64,000 nucleotides of DNA from Shimia haliotis (GTDB lineage: Bacteria; Pseudomonadota; Alphaproteobacteria; Rhodobacterales; Rhodobacteraceae): contig NZ_FOSZ01000007.1 of assembly GCF_900114415.1 (NCBI RefSeq), forward strand, positions 1 to 64,000, written 5' to 3'. Below, one piece after another: positions 1 to 9,682 of this stretch (its first letter is position 1; the number at the start of each line of letters is the position of its first letter). The notes under the pieces were generated by a model. That model was not told the origin of the DNA and ran no database searches. It worked only from the letters and a program-made list of their open reading frames with translations. The position numbers were made by a program, and so were the translations under genes.

Positions 1-1882
<1,882 letters not shown>

Positions 1883-1928
1883 TTCCCCCGGTTCGGGCTT
1901 TCCAATTTGGTCCGAACCCACTCCCTGT

Positions 1929-1958
1929 CGGGCCGGCGTCTTCGCTGGCCCGTTTTTT
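1929..1958 (+). terminator. rho-independent terminator of acs
   Basis: A 9-bp stem (1929-1937 with 1944-1952, one G-U pair) closes a 6-base loop and is followed by six T residues. It overlaps the last codon of the convergent MFS gene, so that gene may use the same hairpin from the other side. Confidence 0.85.
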
Positions 1959-3102
1959 ATTGGGCGGGCATTAGTGTCGTACCCCGCCGCAACACGGCAC
2001 CAATCACCGCAGGCAGGATACAGATCGCCGACAAGACCGCGATCACCTGAAAACCATAGGCGCTGTAGACCCGCCCAAAAGCCGCCGTGCCGATAAACAT
2101 CGCCGCATAGGTCGTTGCACTATAGAGCCCCAAAATAGCGCCACGTTGACTGATCGACAGCGCGCTCAGCTGCCCGACCATGATATTCAGACCCAAGTGG
2201 TTCACGGCCCCCCAGATCAGGCACACACCCAACACAGCCGCACCGGACTGCGCCACTCCAGCCATCAGAAGATACACCAGCATCAACGCTACAAACACAA
2301 CAGGCGCAGCCTTCGCCGCCCCGAACCGGTCAATCAGTCGATCCAACGGAGCCACCGCGCCAAAACCGATGCCATAAATCAACGACGCCAGCCCAGCGAT
2401 CGCAGTGCTGTACCCAAGCGTTGCGGTCATATGGGTACCAAGGAAGGCATAAACCCCATAAAACGCGCCCATAAACGCAGCCACCGCGACCAAGACAGGC
2501 TTCACACCTGCGACTCGAAACGCACCCAGCGGCGAGGTAGAGACCTCTGCCGCCACTTTGCGGGTCACCTCCAGCCGCCGCACCGACACCCAAAGTGACG
2601 CACTCGCCACCGCCATCACTGCAAACACCGCGCGCCAATGCAGCAGGTCCGCCAGCACCGCTGACAACGACACCCCTGCCACAAGACTCAGCGTCCAGCC
2701 CGTAAGCACCTTGCCCAGAGTCTCGCTTTCCTGCCCCTTGGGCGCAATATCCGCCGCCAGACCATAGATCGCAGGCAAGGCGAGCCCAGCGCCCAGCCCT
2801 GTCACGCCTTGCGCCAACACCAGCACTGGCAATGTTGGCGCAAGCGCACTTGCCACCAACGCCGCTGCCAGCACCGTCAACGCCCACAAGAGCGCCCGCT
2901 TCAACCCTATTCGATCCGCCTGCGGAGCCAGAAACAACGCGCTCAGCGCCGTTCCCGCGCCGTATACAGCCGAGGCCAGCATCACGTCAGACGCCCCGCG
3001 CCCGGCAAAGCTCCTCGCCACATCTGTTGCAATCGGGCTCAGAACCAAAGAGTTCGCCCCAACCACGCCGATAGCGCTCATCAACACCCAAACAGGCTTC
3101 AT
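1957..3102 (-). CDS. MFS (DHA1-like) transporter
   Basis: A 381-residue polytopic membrane protein made almost entirely of hydrophobic helices, consistent with 12 transmembrane segments of the major facilitator superfamily. The APQADRIGLKRALL stretch after the second helix matches the conserved MFS loop 2-3 motif (G/A-x-x-x-D-R-x-G-x-R/K). It probably exports a small molecule or drug; the substrate cannot be read from sequence. It is transcribed divergently from an Lrp/AsnC-type regulator 93 bases away, a layout in which the regulator often controls the exporter (inference). Confidence 0.85.
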   Translation of the reverse strand: MKPVWVLMSAIGVVGANSLVLSPIATDVARSFAGRGASDVMLASAVYGAGTALSALFLAPQADRIGLKRALLWALTVLAAALVASALAPTLPVLVLAQGVTGLGAGLALPAIYGLAADIAPKGQESETLGKVLTGWTLSLVAGVSLSAVLADLLHWRAVFAVMAVASASLWVSVRRLEVTRKVAAEVSTSPLGAFRVAGVKPVLVAVAAFMGAFYGVYAFLGTHMTATLGYSTAIAGLASLIYGIGFGAVAPLDRLIDRFGAAKAAPVVFVALMLVYLLMAGVAQSGAAVLGVCLIWGAVNHLGLNIMVGQLSALSISQRGAILGLYSATTYAAMFIGTAAFGRVYSAYGFQVIAVLSAICILPAVIGAVLRRGTTLMPAQ

Positions 3103-3158
3103 TCATCCCTCCGAATTTGCCGCAAGGAATAGCCAATCTGATAAAAACCTTGTACTGA

Positions 3159-3186
3159 ATTCGACAACTTATCCAAAATTTCGAAT
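3159..3186. promoter_or_regulatory. candidate operator between MFS and Lrp genes
   Basis: In the 93-base divergent gap, ATTCGA (3159-3164) and its reverse complement TCGAAT (3181-3186) are separated by 16 AT-rich bases. Lrp-type regulators bind such loosely palindromic AT-rich sites. The second arm ends 9 bases before the regulator's ATG, which would suit autoregulation. Only the inverted repeat is seen; binding is inferred. Confidence 0.35.
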
Positions 3187-3195
3187 GAGATTCAG

Positions 3196-3672
3196 ATGAC
3201 CACCAAAGACTCCCATGGTTTGGACGCTATCGACCGAAACCTGTTAAGCCAACTCGCAGAAGACGCTGAACAAAGCTACGCGCAACTGGGCGAAAAAGTC
3301 GGCCTGTCAGCCCCTGCTGTGCACGAACGGGTCAAACGCTACAAAGCAAGCGGACGAATCTCCGGCGTTTCTGCTCACCTCGATCCGGCCATGACCGGCA
3401 AAGAGTTCCTTGCCTTTATTCATGTCGACACCTCTGGCTGGGGCAAAAGCGACGGCATCATGCAACTCGCAGACCTACCTGAGGTCGAAGAAATTCACTC
3501 TGTGACGGGCGACACTTGCATGTTGCTCAAGGTCCGTATGGAAACACCCAAAGCAATGGAAGCCTTGCTTGAGCGTATCTATAAACTGCCGGAAGTTGTC
3601 TCCACCAAGACATATGTGGCGCTCTCCACCTACCTTGAACGTCCTGTTCAACCTGGCATCACCGCGTTCTGA
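3196..3672 (+). CDS. Lrp/AsnC family transcriptional regulator
   Basis: 158 residues, the usual size for the family. The N-terminal winged helix-turn-helix begins LDAIDRNLLSQLAEDAEQSY, with the recognition region GLSAPAVHERVKRYKASG. The C-terminal half is an RAM/AsnC ligand-binding and oligomerisation domain (EVEEIHSVTGDTCMLLKVR contains the family's turn-and-strand core). Such proteins sense amino acids. It lies divergent from the MFS gene and 50 bases ahead of a DMT permease, so either transporter could be its target. Confidence 0.9.
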   Translation: MTTKDSHGLDAIDRNLLSQLAEDAEQSYAQLGEKVGLSAPAVHERVKRYKASGRISGVSAHLDPAMTGKEFLAFIHVDTSGWGKSDGIMQLADLPEVEEIHSVTGDTCMLLKVRMETPKAMEALLERIYKLPEVVSTKTYVALSTYLERPVQPGITAF

Positions 3673-3722
3673 TCATTAAATCAAACGTTGCTATCGAAGG
3701 ATCACCCACCTAGCGTGAGGAA

Positions 3723-4646
3723 ATGAACGAACATTCACCCACGCAAGACCGTCCGCTTCTTGGCATCCTTCTGATGCTTGGGTTTTGCGTGATGGCTCCG
3801 ATCGGCGACGCCTTGGCCAAACTGTTGTCCACCCAGATGCCGATGGGCCAACTTGTTTTGACGCGGTTTGTCGTTCAGGCGCTGATCCTTGTCCCGATCG
3901 TTGTCGCGACCCGACGCCAATGGCGCATGTCTGCGAGGGTGTTGCGCCTTGTTGTCTGGCGCACATTGCTGCACATCGCCGGTATCGCCTGTATGTTTAC
4001 GTCACTGCGGTATCTGCCGCTGGCCGATGCGGTGGCCATTGCCTTTGTCATGCCGTTCATCATGCTGATCCTTGGCAAATTCTTCCTCAACGAAGACGTA
4101 GGCCTACGCCGTATTCTCGCCTGTGTCGTCGGCTTCTCCGGCACGCTGATGGTCATCCAACCCAGCTTTGCCGATGTCGGGGCACCCGCCCTGCTGCCTG
4201 TGGCTGTGGCGTTCATCTTTGCCTTCTTTATGTTGATCACGCGCAAAGTCGCCAAAGACGTCGACCCGATTGCAATGCAGGTGGTGTCTGGCGTGATCGC
4301 GACGGCCCTGCTGGCGCCCGCACTGTTGTTAGGCAGCACCAGCGGGATCGCGGATTTGGCTTTTGTTGTGCCTGACACACACGTATTCTGGCTGCTCCTT
4401 GCAATCGGCGTCGCAGGCACCGTCGCACACCTGTTGATGACATGGTCCCTGCGCTATGCGCCGTCCACCACGCTGGCCCCGATGCAATACATCGAAATTC
4501 CATTGGCCGCTTTGGTCGGATGGATTGTGTTTTCGGATTGGCCCAACGGCCTTGCCGCACTTGGCATTTGTGTGACAATGGGCGCGGGCCTCTATGTCAT
4601 GCTCCGAGAGCGGGCCACCTTGCGTCGCTCGCTTGCAACGCCCTGA
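3723..4646 (+). CDS. EamA/DMT family permease
   Basis: 307 residues with about ten hydrophobic helices in two repeated halves, the signature of the drug/metabolite transporter superfamily. The motif of the first half ends in RYLPLADAVAIAFVMPF and that of the second in RYAPSTTLAPMQYIEIP, both typical EamA repeats. A GAGGA ribosome-binding site stands 3 bases before the ATG. It probably exports amino acids or other metabolites. Its last 50 bases overlap tail to tail with the thiamine diphosphokinase gene on the other strand. Confidence 0.88.
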   Translation: MNEHSPTQDRPLLGILLMLGFCVMAPIGDALAKLLSTQMPMGQLVLTRFVVQALILVPIVVATRRQWRMSARVLRLVVWRTLLHIAGIACMFTSLRYLPLADAVAIAFVMPFIMLILGKFFLNEDVGLRRILACVVGFSGTLMVIQPSFADVGAPALLPVAVAFIFAFFMLITRKVAKDVDPIAMQVVSGVIATALLAPALLLGSTSGIADLAFVVPDTHVFWLLLAIGVAGTVAHLLMTWSLRYAPSTTLAPMQYIEIPLAALVGWIVFSDWPNGLAALGICVTMGAGLYVMLRERATLRRSLATP

Positions 4647-5283
4647 CGGCCTCAGACAAACAAGCACGCGGCAAAATCACCAGCATTCCCGGATTGTCAA
4701 AACTCAGGTGAACCGGCCCCGTTGCGGTGTTTGAAGTACCCGCGCGCCCGCTTGGCGACAAGCGCAGCCCGTCCAATGGCCACTCAAGACCGGTCGAGCG
4801 TCCGGTGATGTCGGCCATTGGAAACAACGACACCCGCGTGTCGGCCTCAAGCTCAAGCTGCAATTCCGGCGGGCACACAAAAATCACGTCTTCTCCCCCC
4901 AGCAGAACACACCGCGTGTTCGCGGCCCGTACCAAGCTATTAAGTGCAGCCAAAAAATGATCCACGCGAGCACCGCCAAAGCCGATGCCAATTGTCAGCG
5001 GCGCTGTCACGCTGCGCAGCGCTTTGTCAAAATCCGTGGTTTCCTGCTCTGACACTTGGAACAACCGATCGGCCGGAATCTCGGCCAAAACCGCTTTGGG
5101 GATGGAGTCGAAATCCCCGATCACCGCCTCTGGGAGCAGACCAAAAGCCAAACAGTGCGCGGCGCCGCCATCGGCGGCCACGACCCGTGACGCAAAGGTC
5201 TGCGCCTCAATTACATCCGCTTTCGTCAACGAACCTGCGCCGACCAGCGCAATTGGTTCCAGACTTTCAACAATCACGGTCAT
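4597..5283 (-). CDS. thiamine diphosphokinase
   Basis: 228 residues. The enzyme transfers a pyrophosphate from ATP to thiamine, giving thiamine diphosphate. The N-terminal catalytic domain has VVAADGGAAHCLAFG, then VIGDFDSIP (the Asp-rich nucleotide/metal motif), then TTDFDKAL and IGFGGARVDHFLAALN, which are the hallmark blocks of the family. The C-terminal half is the thiamine-binding beta domain. The 3' end overlaps the convergent DMT permease by 50 bases. The family symbol in Bacillus is thiN; the alphaproteobacterial form is usually left unnamed. Confidence 0.9.
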   Translation of the reverse strand: MTVIVESLEPIALVGAGSLTKADVIEAQTFASRVVAADGGAAHCLAFGLLPEAVIGDFDSIPKAVLAEIPADRLFQVSEQETTDFDKALRSVTAPLTIGIGFGGARVDHFLAALNSLVRAANTRCVLLGGEDVIFVCPPELQLELEADTRVSLFPMADITGRSTGLEWPLDGLRLSPSGRAGTSNTATGPVHLSFDNPGMLVILPRACLSEAVRALQASDARWPALGA

Positions 5284-5424
5284 AACGGCCCTTTTCCCCT
5301 CAACTTGTTGGCCAAGTCACATTTTGGCCCCAAAATGATACCCTGCGTTGCACAGAATCGGTCACGTTTCGACTTTCCTGTCGTGGTAAAGGGATAGTTG
5401 AGCAGTGCAAAGGACCCGAATTCA

Positions 5425-7794
5425 ATGGTTACGAATAACAAAGTGCTTACGGTTTCTTACGGGACTTTCTCGTGCACCCTAGAGGGGTTCGAGGACTCTT
5501 TTGATACGATGAAGGTGATTGCGGAGTATTTCCGCGATCTGGCAGCTGACGACCGGTATTTCGGAGCAGAACCTCCGACACCGGATGCGGATATGCTGGC
5601 CCGTATCGCAGAGCGTGAGATTGAGCGCCGCGTGAGCGCGCGCATGGATCAGGGCGCAATTGTCCTGAGCGCCGCCGACCGCGTCGCGCCGGTACAAGAA
5701 GCAGCCGAAGTTTTTGACGACGACACGCAGGCTGAGCCCGTCATCGAAGAACCCGCCGAAAATCTCCCCGTCGAAGAGATGATCGAAGAGGCGGACCACG
5801 AGGCTCCCGAAGAAGACACCGTCGACAATGACGTCGCTAAAGCCGGTGCCCTTGCTGCAGCCGCCGCTGCCGCAGCAACCGTCATTTCCGCAGACGATGA
5901 CGCCGAGGCCCACGAAGAGATCGCAGTCTCCGCCGAGGAGCCGGTTGCCGAAACTTCGGAAGATGTGGTTGAGGCCTCACTGGAATCTCCGGCTCCGGAC
6001 ACGCTGGTTGAGTCGCAGTCCGAGGACACCCCTGCCGAGCCTGAAGAGATCACTCTTGAAGCCGTCGCCGAAGAGGTTGCCGTCGCGCCTGAGACCGCCG
6101 ACGAAGCAATCGAGGACAGCGCCGTAGCCGTCGACGCCGACGACATTCTGGACTCGCTCGCAGAAGAACTCGCGGATGAGAGCACCACAGAAGAAGCAGA
6201 AGCTTCGGCGATGGATGACACCATCGACGCGCTCGCGGCCTCAGATGTACTGATCCTGCAAGACAGCATTCAGGCCGCGCTTGCCGACGACGTTCCTGCC
6301 GCTGTCGAGCCCGTTGAAGAGGTGGTCGAAGCCATCGAAGCGGCCGACGTGGAAATCCTTGACGACGTGGAAATTCTCGATCCGGTTGCCGAAGATGCAA
6401 ACGACGAGGCCGACGACTGGAACGACGACGAGGAATCCTCTGACTACGAAACAGACTCCATCGCTGCCAAACTCGAACGCATCCGTGCCGTGGTCTCCCG
6501 CGGCAACAGCGAAGCGGACACCGACGGATTTTCTGAAGACGAGCATGCTCGCGACCTGACCAGCGCAGACGACGCTCAGGAAGAAGCGCTGACGCAGGAC
6601 ATCTTTACTGCCGACGCGGATATCGACGACATTTCCGACGCCGCCGAGCCCAAGCCGGCTTTGCGCGCTCGTGTTGTGCGCATGAAGAAAGCCGACTTCG
6701 AAGAAGCTGTGGCTTCCGGCCTGCTGGAAGCAGAAGAGGTAAATGACGACGCCGAAGACGCATACAACAGCGAAGAGGACATTCTCGCCAGCGATGATGT
6801 CGCCTCCCCCGCCGAAGACACCTCACTGACGCCAGAAGACGAAGCGGATTTGATGGCCGAACTGGCCAAAGTTGAAGCGGAGCTCAAAGGCGACATCGCT
6901 GCCGAAGACGACGCCCCCGCTCCGGAAGAGGCCGACAGCATCCTTGAGGATGACTACGCCACCGCTCCGGAGGAACTTTTCACTGAGGAAGACGCCGTCG
7001 CAGTGGCTGATGCCACCTTTGAGGAAGAGACCCCCAAGTCCGGCGACGACGCCCATGGCAAACCCGATCTGTCGCGCCTGATGGCCAAAGCAGACAGTGA
7101 AATGGAAGAACCCGAAGGGTCACGCCGCCGCCGCGCCATCGCACATCTGCGTGCCGCCGTCGCCGCAACCCGCGCCGAAAAAGCCGCAGGTATGAGTACT
7201 GCGAACCAGGACGACACAGTTGCCTACCGCGACGACCTCGCCAGCGTTGTGCGAGCGGTTCCCGGTGGCAAGGCGGATGAGCCCAAGCCCGCCAAGGCGA
7301 AAAACCGCAAGGCTGCTGCCCCGCTGAAACTCGTGGCAGAACAGCGTGTCGATCCCGAGCCCGAAGAAGAAGCGGCCCCTGTCGCCGCTGAAGAAACCAA
7401 GACACAACGGCGCGTTCCTGTTCGCCCGCGCCGGGTGTCGACCGACCGGAAGGACCGCGATGAAATCGCGCGCACTGTTGCCCCGGTCGGCTCAGTTGCC
7501 TCCGTGCAAGGCGGATTCGCCGACTATGCGCAATCTGTGGGTGCCACCTCCATGGCGCAGATCCTCGAAGCCGCAGCGGCCTATGTCACGTTCGTCAAAG
7601 GTCAGGAACGCTTTTCCCGCCCGATGCTGATGCGCATGGCCCGCGACGCAAACGAAGCGGAATTCTCCCGCGAAGAGGGCCTGCGTAGCTTTGGCCAGCT
7701 CCTGCGAGACCAGAAAATCCGCAAGATCGCCGGCGGCCGCTTCACCGCAGACGAAAGCATCAACTTCAAACCGGCGGACCGCGCCGCCGGTTGA
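5425..7794 (+). CDS. large acidic, low-complexity protein of Rhodobacterales
   Basis: About 789 residues. ATG 5425 is preferred over the TTG at 5398 because AAAGGA stands 10 bases before it. A folded-looking N-terminus (VLTVSYGTFSCTLEGFEDSF, then about 70 residues) is followed by some 500 residues dominated by Asp, Glu and Ala, almost certainly disordered. The last 120 residues are ordered and basic (YAQSVGATSMAQILEAAAAY, then FSRPMLMRMARD). I recall homologues annotated only as hypothetical or CheA-like in Roseobacter genomes; no CheA kinase or Hpt motif is visible. Function unknown. A terminator follows at 7821. Confidence 0.75.
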   Translation: MVTNNKVLTVSYGTFSCTLEGFEDSFDTMKVIAEYFRDLAADDRYFGAEPPTPDADMLARIAEREIERRVSARMDQGAIVLSAADRVAPVQEAAEVFDDDTQAEPVIEEPAENLPVEEMIEEADHEAPEEDTVDNDVAKAGALAAAAAAAATVISADDDAEAHEEIAVSAEEPVAETSEDVVEASLESPAPDTLVESQSEDTPAEPEEITLEAVAEEVAVAPETADEAIEDSAVAVDADDILDSLAEELADESTTEEAEASAMDDTIDALAASDVLILQDSIQAALADDVPAAVEPVEEVVEAIEAADVEILDDVEILDPVAEDANDEADDWNDDEESSDYETDSIAAKLERIRAVVSRGNSEADTDGFSEDEHARDLTSADDAQEEALTQDIFTADADIDDISDAAEPKPALRARVVRMKKADFEEAVASGLLEAEEVNDDAEDAYNSEEDILASDDVASPAEDTSLTPEDEADLMAELAKVEAELKGDIAAEDDAPAPEEADSILEDDYATAPEELFTEEDAVAVADATFEEETPKSGDDAHGKPDLSRLMAKADSEMEEPEGSRRRRAIAHLRAAVAATRAEKAAGMSTANQDDTVAYRDDLASVVRAVPGGKADEPKPAKAKNRKAAAPLKLVAEQRVDPEPEEEAAPVAAEETKTQRRVPVRPRRVSTDRKDRDEIARTVAPVGSVASVQGGFADYAQSVGATSMAQILEAAAAYVTFVKGQERFSRPMLMRMARDANEAEFSREEGLRSFGQLLRDQKIRKIAGGRFTADESINFKPADRAAG

Positions 7795-7820
7795 TCTGCC
7801 CGCTACGCTAAAAAACATGC

Positions 7821-7848
7821 AAAGCCCGGCACAATGTGTCGGGCTTTT
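7821..7848 (+). terminator. terminator after the acidic-protein gene
   Basis: AAAGCCCG/CGGGCTTT arms extended by ACA/TGT with one bulged base around a short loop, ending in TTTT. It separates the acidic-protein gene from the acyltransferase gene. Confidence 0.7.
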
Positions 7849-7961
7849 GCCTTTAAAAACGCCCCGTGAGCCTGTGAAACCGGTTTTTGACACTGATTCG
7901 CTCTCGGGTTAAGATTGCAACAACTCCGGAAACACGGAGATCCTTGAGGTAGTCGCAACCG

Positions 7962-8459
7962 ATGTCCAAGCACGATGCGCGTGCAATGGGGCCAAGCGAA
8001 TCTGAGCTTCTTTCTATTGGCAAGCTTCAGTTTCTCGCCAGTTTCTGTCCCCTGCACCAAAAAATGCCTGCTCATGCGTTGGCCCGGATTTTTTATCCGG
8101 CGCTGAACAACGGGTGCGTGCGATTTTTTGAAAACGAAAACGGACACACTGCAGCGGCCTTGATCTGGGCGCGTCTGTCTTCTGACGTCAGCGACCGTCT
8201 CCTGAGAACCGGAACTTTGCCTACTCAAAGTGAATGGACCAGCGGTGATAAACTCTGGTTCCTCGATCTGCTCGCGCCCTTCGGACATGGCCGTATCGTG
8301 GCCCGCACAATCGCCCGCATGCCCCCTGAAGAACCGTTCTGGTTTGCCCGCATCGACCAATCTGGCGCCCTGCGCAAAGTCGTGCGCGGTGATGTGCTGG
8401 GGCGCGATGGCGGGCAGGTTGTCGCTTGGGACAACAGCAATTGGGCGGGGAGATCATAG
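7962..8459 (+). CDS. HlyC-type toxin-activating lysine acyltransferase
   Basis: 165 residues, the size of HlyC/ApxC. Family members transfer a fatty acyl chain from acyl carrier protein to internal lysines of RTX toxins in the cytosol. IGKLQFLASFCPLHQKMP aligns with the catalytic-histidine block of HlyC (His32 here), and WTSGDKLWFLDLLAPFG with the block carrying the second catalytic residue (Asp102 here). The WARLS strand is also kept. Its stop codon TAG abuts the ATG of a VCBS-Hint protein, so the two are co-translated. No RTX toxin or type I exporter gene is present in the window, so the substrate is open; the Hint protein is the obvious candidate. Confidence 0.85.
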   Translation: MSKHDARAMGPSESELLSIGKLQFLASFCPLHQKMPAHALARIFYPALNNGCVRFFENENGHTAAALIWARLSSDVSDRLLRTGTLPTQSEWTSGDKLWFLDLLAPFGHGRIVARTIARMPPEEPFWFARIDQSGALRKVVRGDVLGRDGGQVVAWDNSNWAGRS

Positions 8460-9371
8460 ATGGGTATTCCTGTCCCTGATACCGGCTCCGTCACCGAAGA
8501 CAGCGGTGTTGTCGGCGGCTTCCTGTCCACTTCAGGGGATGTGGACTACTGGTTTGGCAATGACACGGGGGCATGGACCGCAGAAACCATTGCAGGCGCT
8601 TACGGAGGCGCTCTGGTGATCGACGATGACGGTGTTTGGACCTACACAGCGCTCAACGATCACCCCGCAATTGCCGCACTGAACGACGGTGAGACCCTGA
8701 CAGAGGTGTTTACTGTGACCTCCGCAGGCGGCACCACCACCATCACCATCACCATCAACGGCACCACCGATCCACCCTGCTTTGTGGCCGGTACCCTGAT
8801 TGACACCCCGTCAGGCCCGCGCGCGGTCGAAACGCTTCAGATCGGCGATCTGGTCCTGACACGTGACGCAGGCCCGCAACGCATCCGCTGGGTCGGCCAA
8901 AGTACCGTAGACACCCGGTGTGGTGACACGCCCGACGCCCTGCGCCCGATCCGCATCCGCGCGCACAGCCTTGGACAGGGCGTGCCGGACCGCGATCTTC
9001 TGATCTCGCCCCTGCACCGCATCCTGCTTACCGGATCTCAAGCCGCGCTGATGTTTGGCGCCTCCGAAGTCCTGTGTGCCGCACGGCATCTGGTCAACGG
9101 CACTCACATCACGCAGGCCCCCGCAGGGCTTGTCCGCTATGTGCACCTTTTCTTTGACTGCCATCAGATCGTCACCGGCAACGGTCTCCAAAGCGAAAGC
9201 TTCTTCCCCGGCAAAGTGGGTTTGGACCGCTTCGAGGAGCACACACGCGAGGAGCTGTTCCAGCTCTTTCCCGAATTGCGCACCCTGCCCGAAAGCTATG
9301 GCCAACCAGCACGACGTATCCTGCGCGGCTACGAAGGGCGGCTGATGCGTCTGGCAAACACCCCGCGCTAA
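8460..9371 (+). CDS. VCBS-repeat plus Hint domain protein
   Basis: 303 residues. Residues about 10-103 form one VCBS repeat (DDDGVWTYTALNDHPAIAAL, then FTVTSAGGTTTITITINGT). Residues 106 onward are a Hint_2 domain starting at Cys107 in PCFVAGTLIDTP, with ISPLHRILL (His186), VRYVHLFFDCHQ and the ESFFPG block. Hint domains self-cleave proteins through the Cys. No secretion signal at the N-terminus and no GGxGxD calcium-binding repeats are seen, though VCBS-Hint proteins are generally type I secretion cargo. The protein contains only one lysine, Lys252. It is translationally coupled to the HlyC-like acyltransferase. Confidence 0.85.
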   Translation: MGIPVPDTGSVTEDSGVVGGFLSTSGDVDYWFGNDTGAWTAETIAGAYGGALVIDDDGVWTYTALNDHPAIAALNDGETLTEVFTVTSAGGTTTITITINGTTDPPCFVAGTLIDTPSGPRAVETLQIGDLVLTRDAGPQRIRWVGQSTVDTRCGDTPDALRPIRIRAHSLGQGVPDRDLLISPLHRILLTGSQAALMFGASEVLCAARHLVNGTHITQAPAGLVRYVHLFFDCHQIVTGNGLQSESFFPGKVGLDRFEEHTREELFQLFPELRTLPESYGQPARRILRGYEGRLMRLANTPR

Positions 9372-9380
9372 GCGGCAAAA

Positions 9381-9407
9381 GAAAACCCGACCAGAGGCCG
9401 GGTTTTC
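9381..9407. terminator. bidirectional terminator hairpin
   Basis: GAAAACCCG (9381-9389) pairs perfectly with CGGGTTTTC (9399-9407). A/T tracts lie inside both arms, so it can end transcription from the Hint gene and from the convergent DUF2842 gene. Confidence 0.75.
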
Positions 9408-9413
9408 AGTGTC

Positions 9414-9650
9414 TCAATACTGGTCATCTTCAGGCGGAGCATCCGGGTCGGCTTGTCCGATCCCGAGAAACACCGACTTGAACGGCATGATCCACACAAT
9501 CCCCAAACCGACGTAAAGCGCGAGCGTCACCAGAAAGTTCTGCGGGTTCAGCCATGTCGCCAGCACGCTGGCAACGATGATATAAAGCGGCAACCCAACC
9601 ACCAGAATAACAAGCGCCCAACGGCGACGGGCTTTGTAACTCAACGCCAT
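9414..9650 (-). CDS. DUF2842 small membrane protein
   Basis: 78 residues: a basic N-terminus (MALSYKARRR), two hydrophobic helices, the block MPFKSVFLGIGQADPDAP and an acidic tail. This matches the alphaproteobacterial DUF2842 family, whose role is unknown. It lies 32 bases downstream of purA on the same strand and is probably co-transcribed with it. Confidence 0.8.
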   Translation of the reverse strand: MALSYKARRRWALVILVVGLPLYIIVASVLATWLNPQNFLVTLALYVGLGIVWIMPFKSVFLGIGQADPDAPPEDDQY

Positions 9651-9682
9651 TCCAGCCTCCTCAACTCAACCGGTATACGCGA

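Noticed and set aside
5649-6269. Serine-rich minus-strand frame opposite the acidic protein
   Set aside because: It is the complement of Glu/Asp/Ala codons, which reads as Ser-rich repeats; a mirror effect.
8778-9371. Intein within the Hint protein
   Set aside because: There is no C-terminal His-Asn splice junction followed by an extein; the domain matches the Hint_2 group of secreted proteins.
8460-9371. RTX toxin
   Set aside because: No GGxGxD nonapeptide repeats are seen, only one VCBS repeat and a Hint domain.
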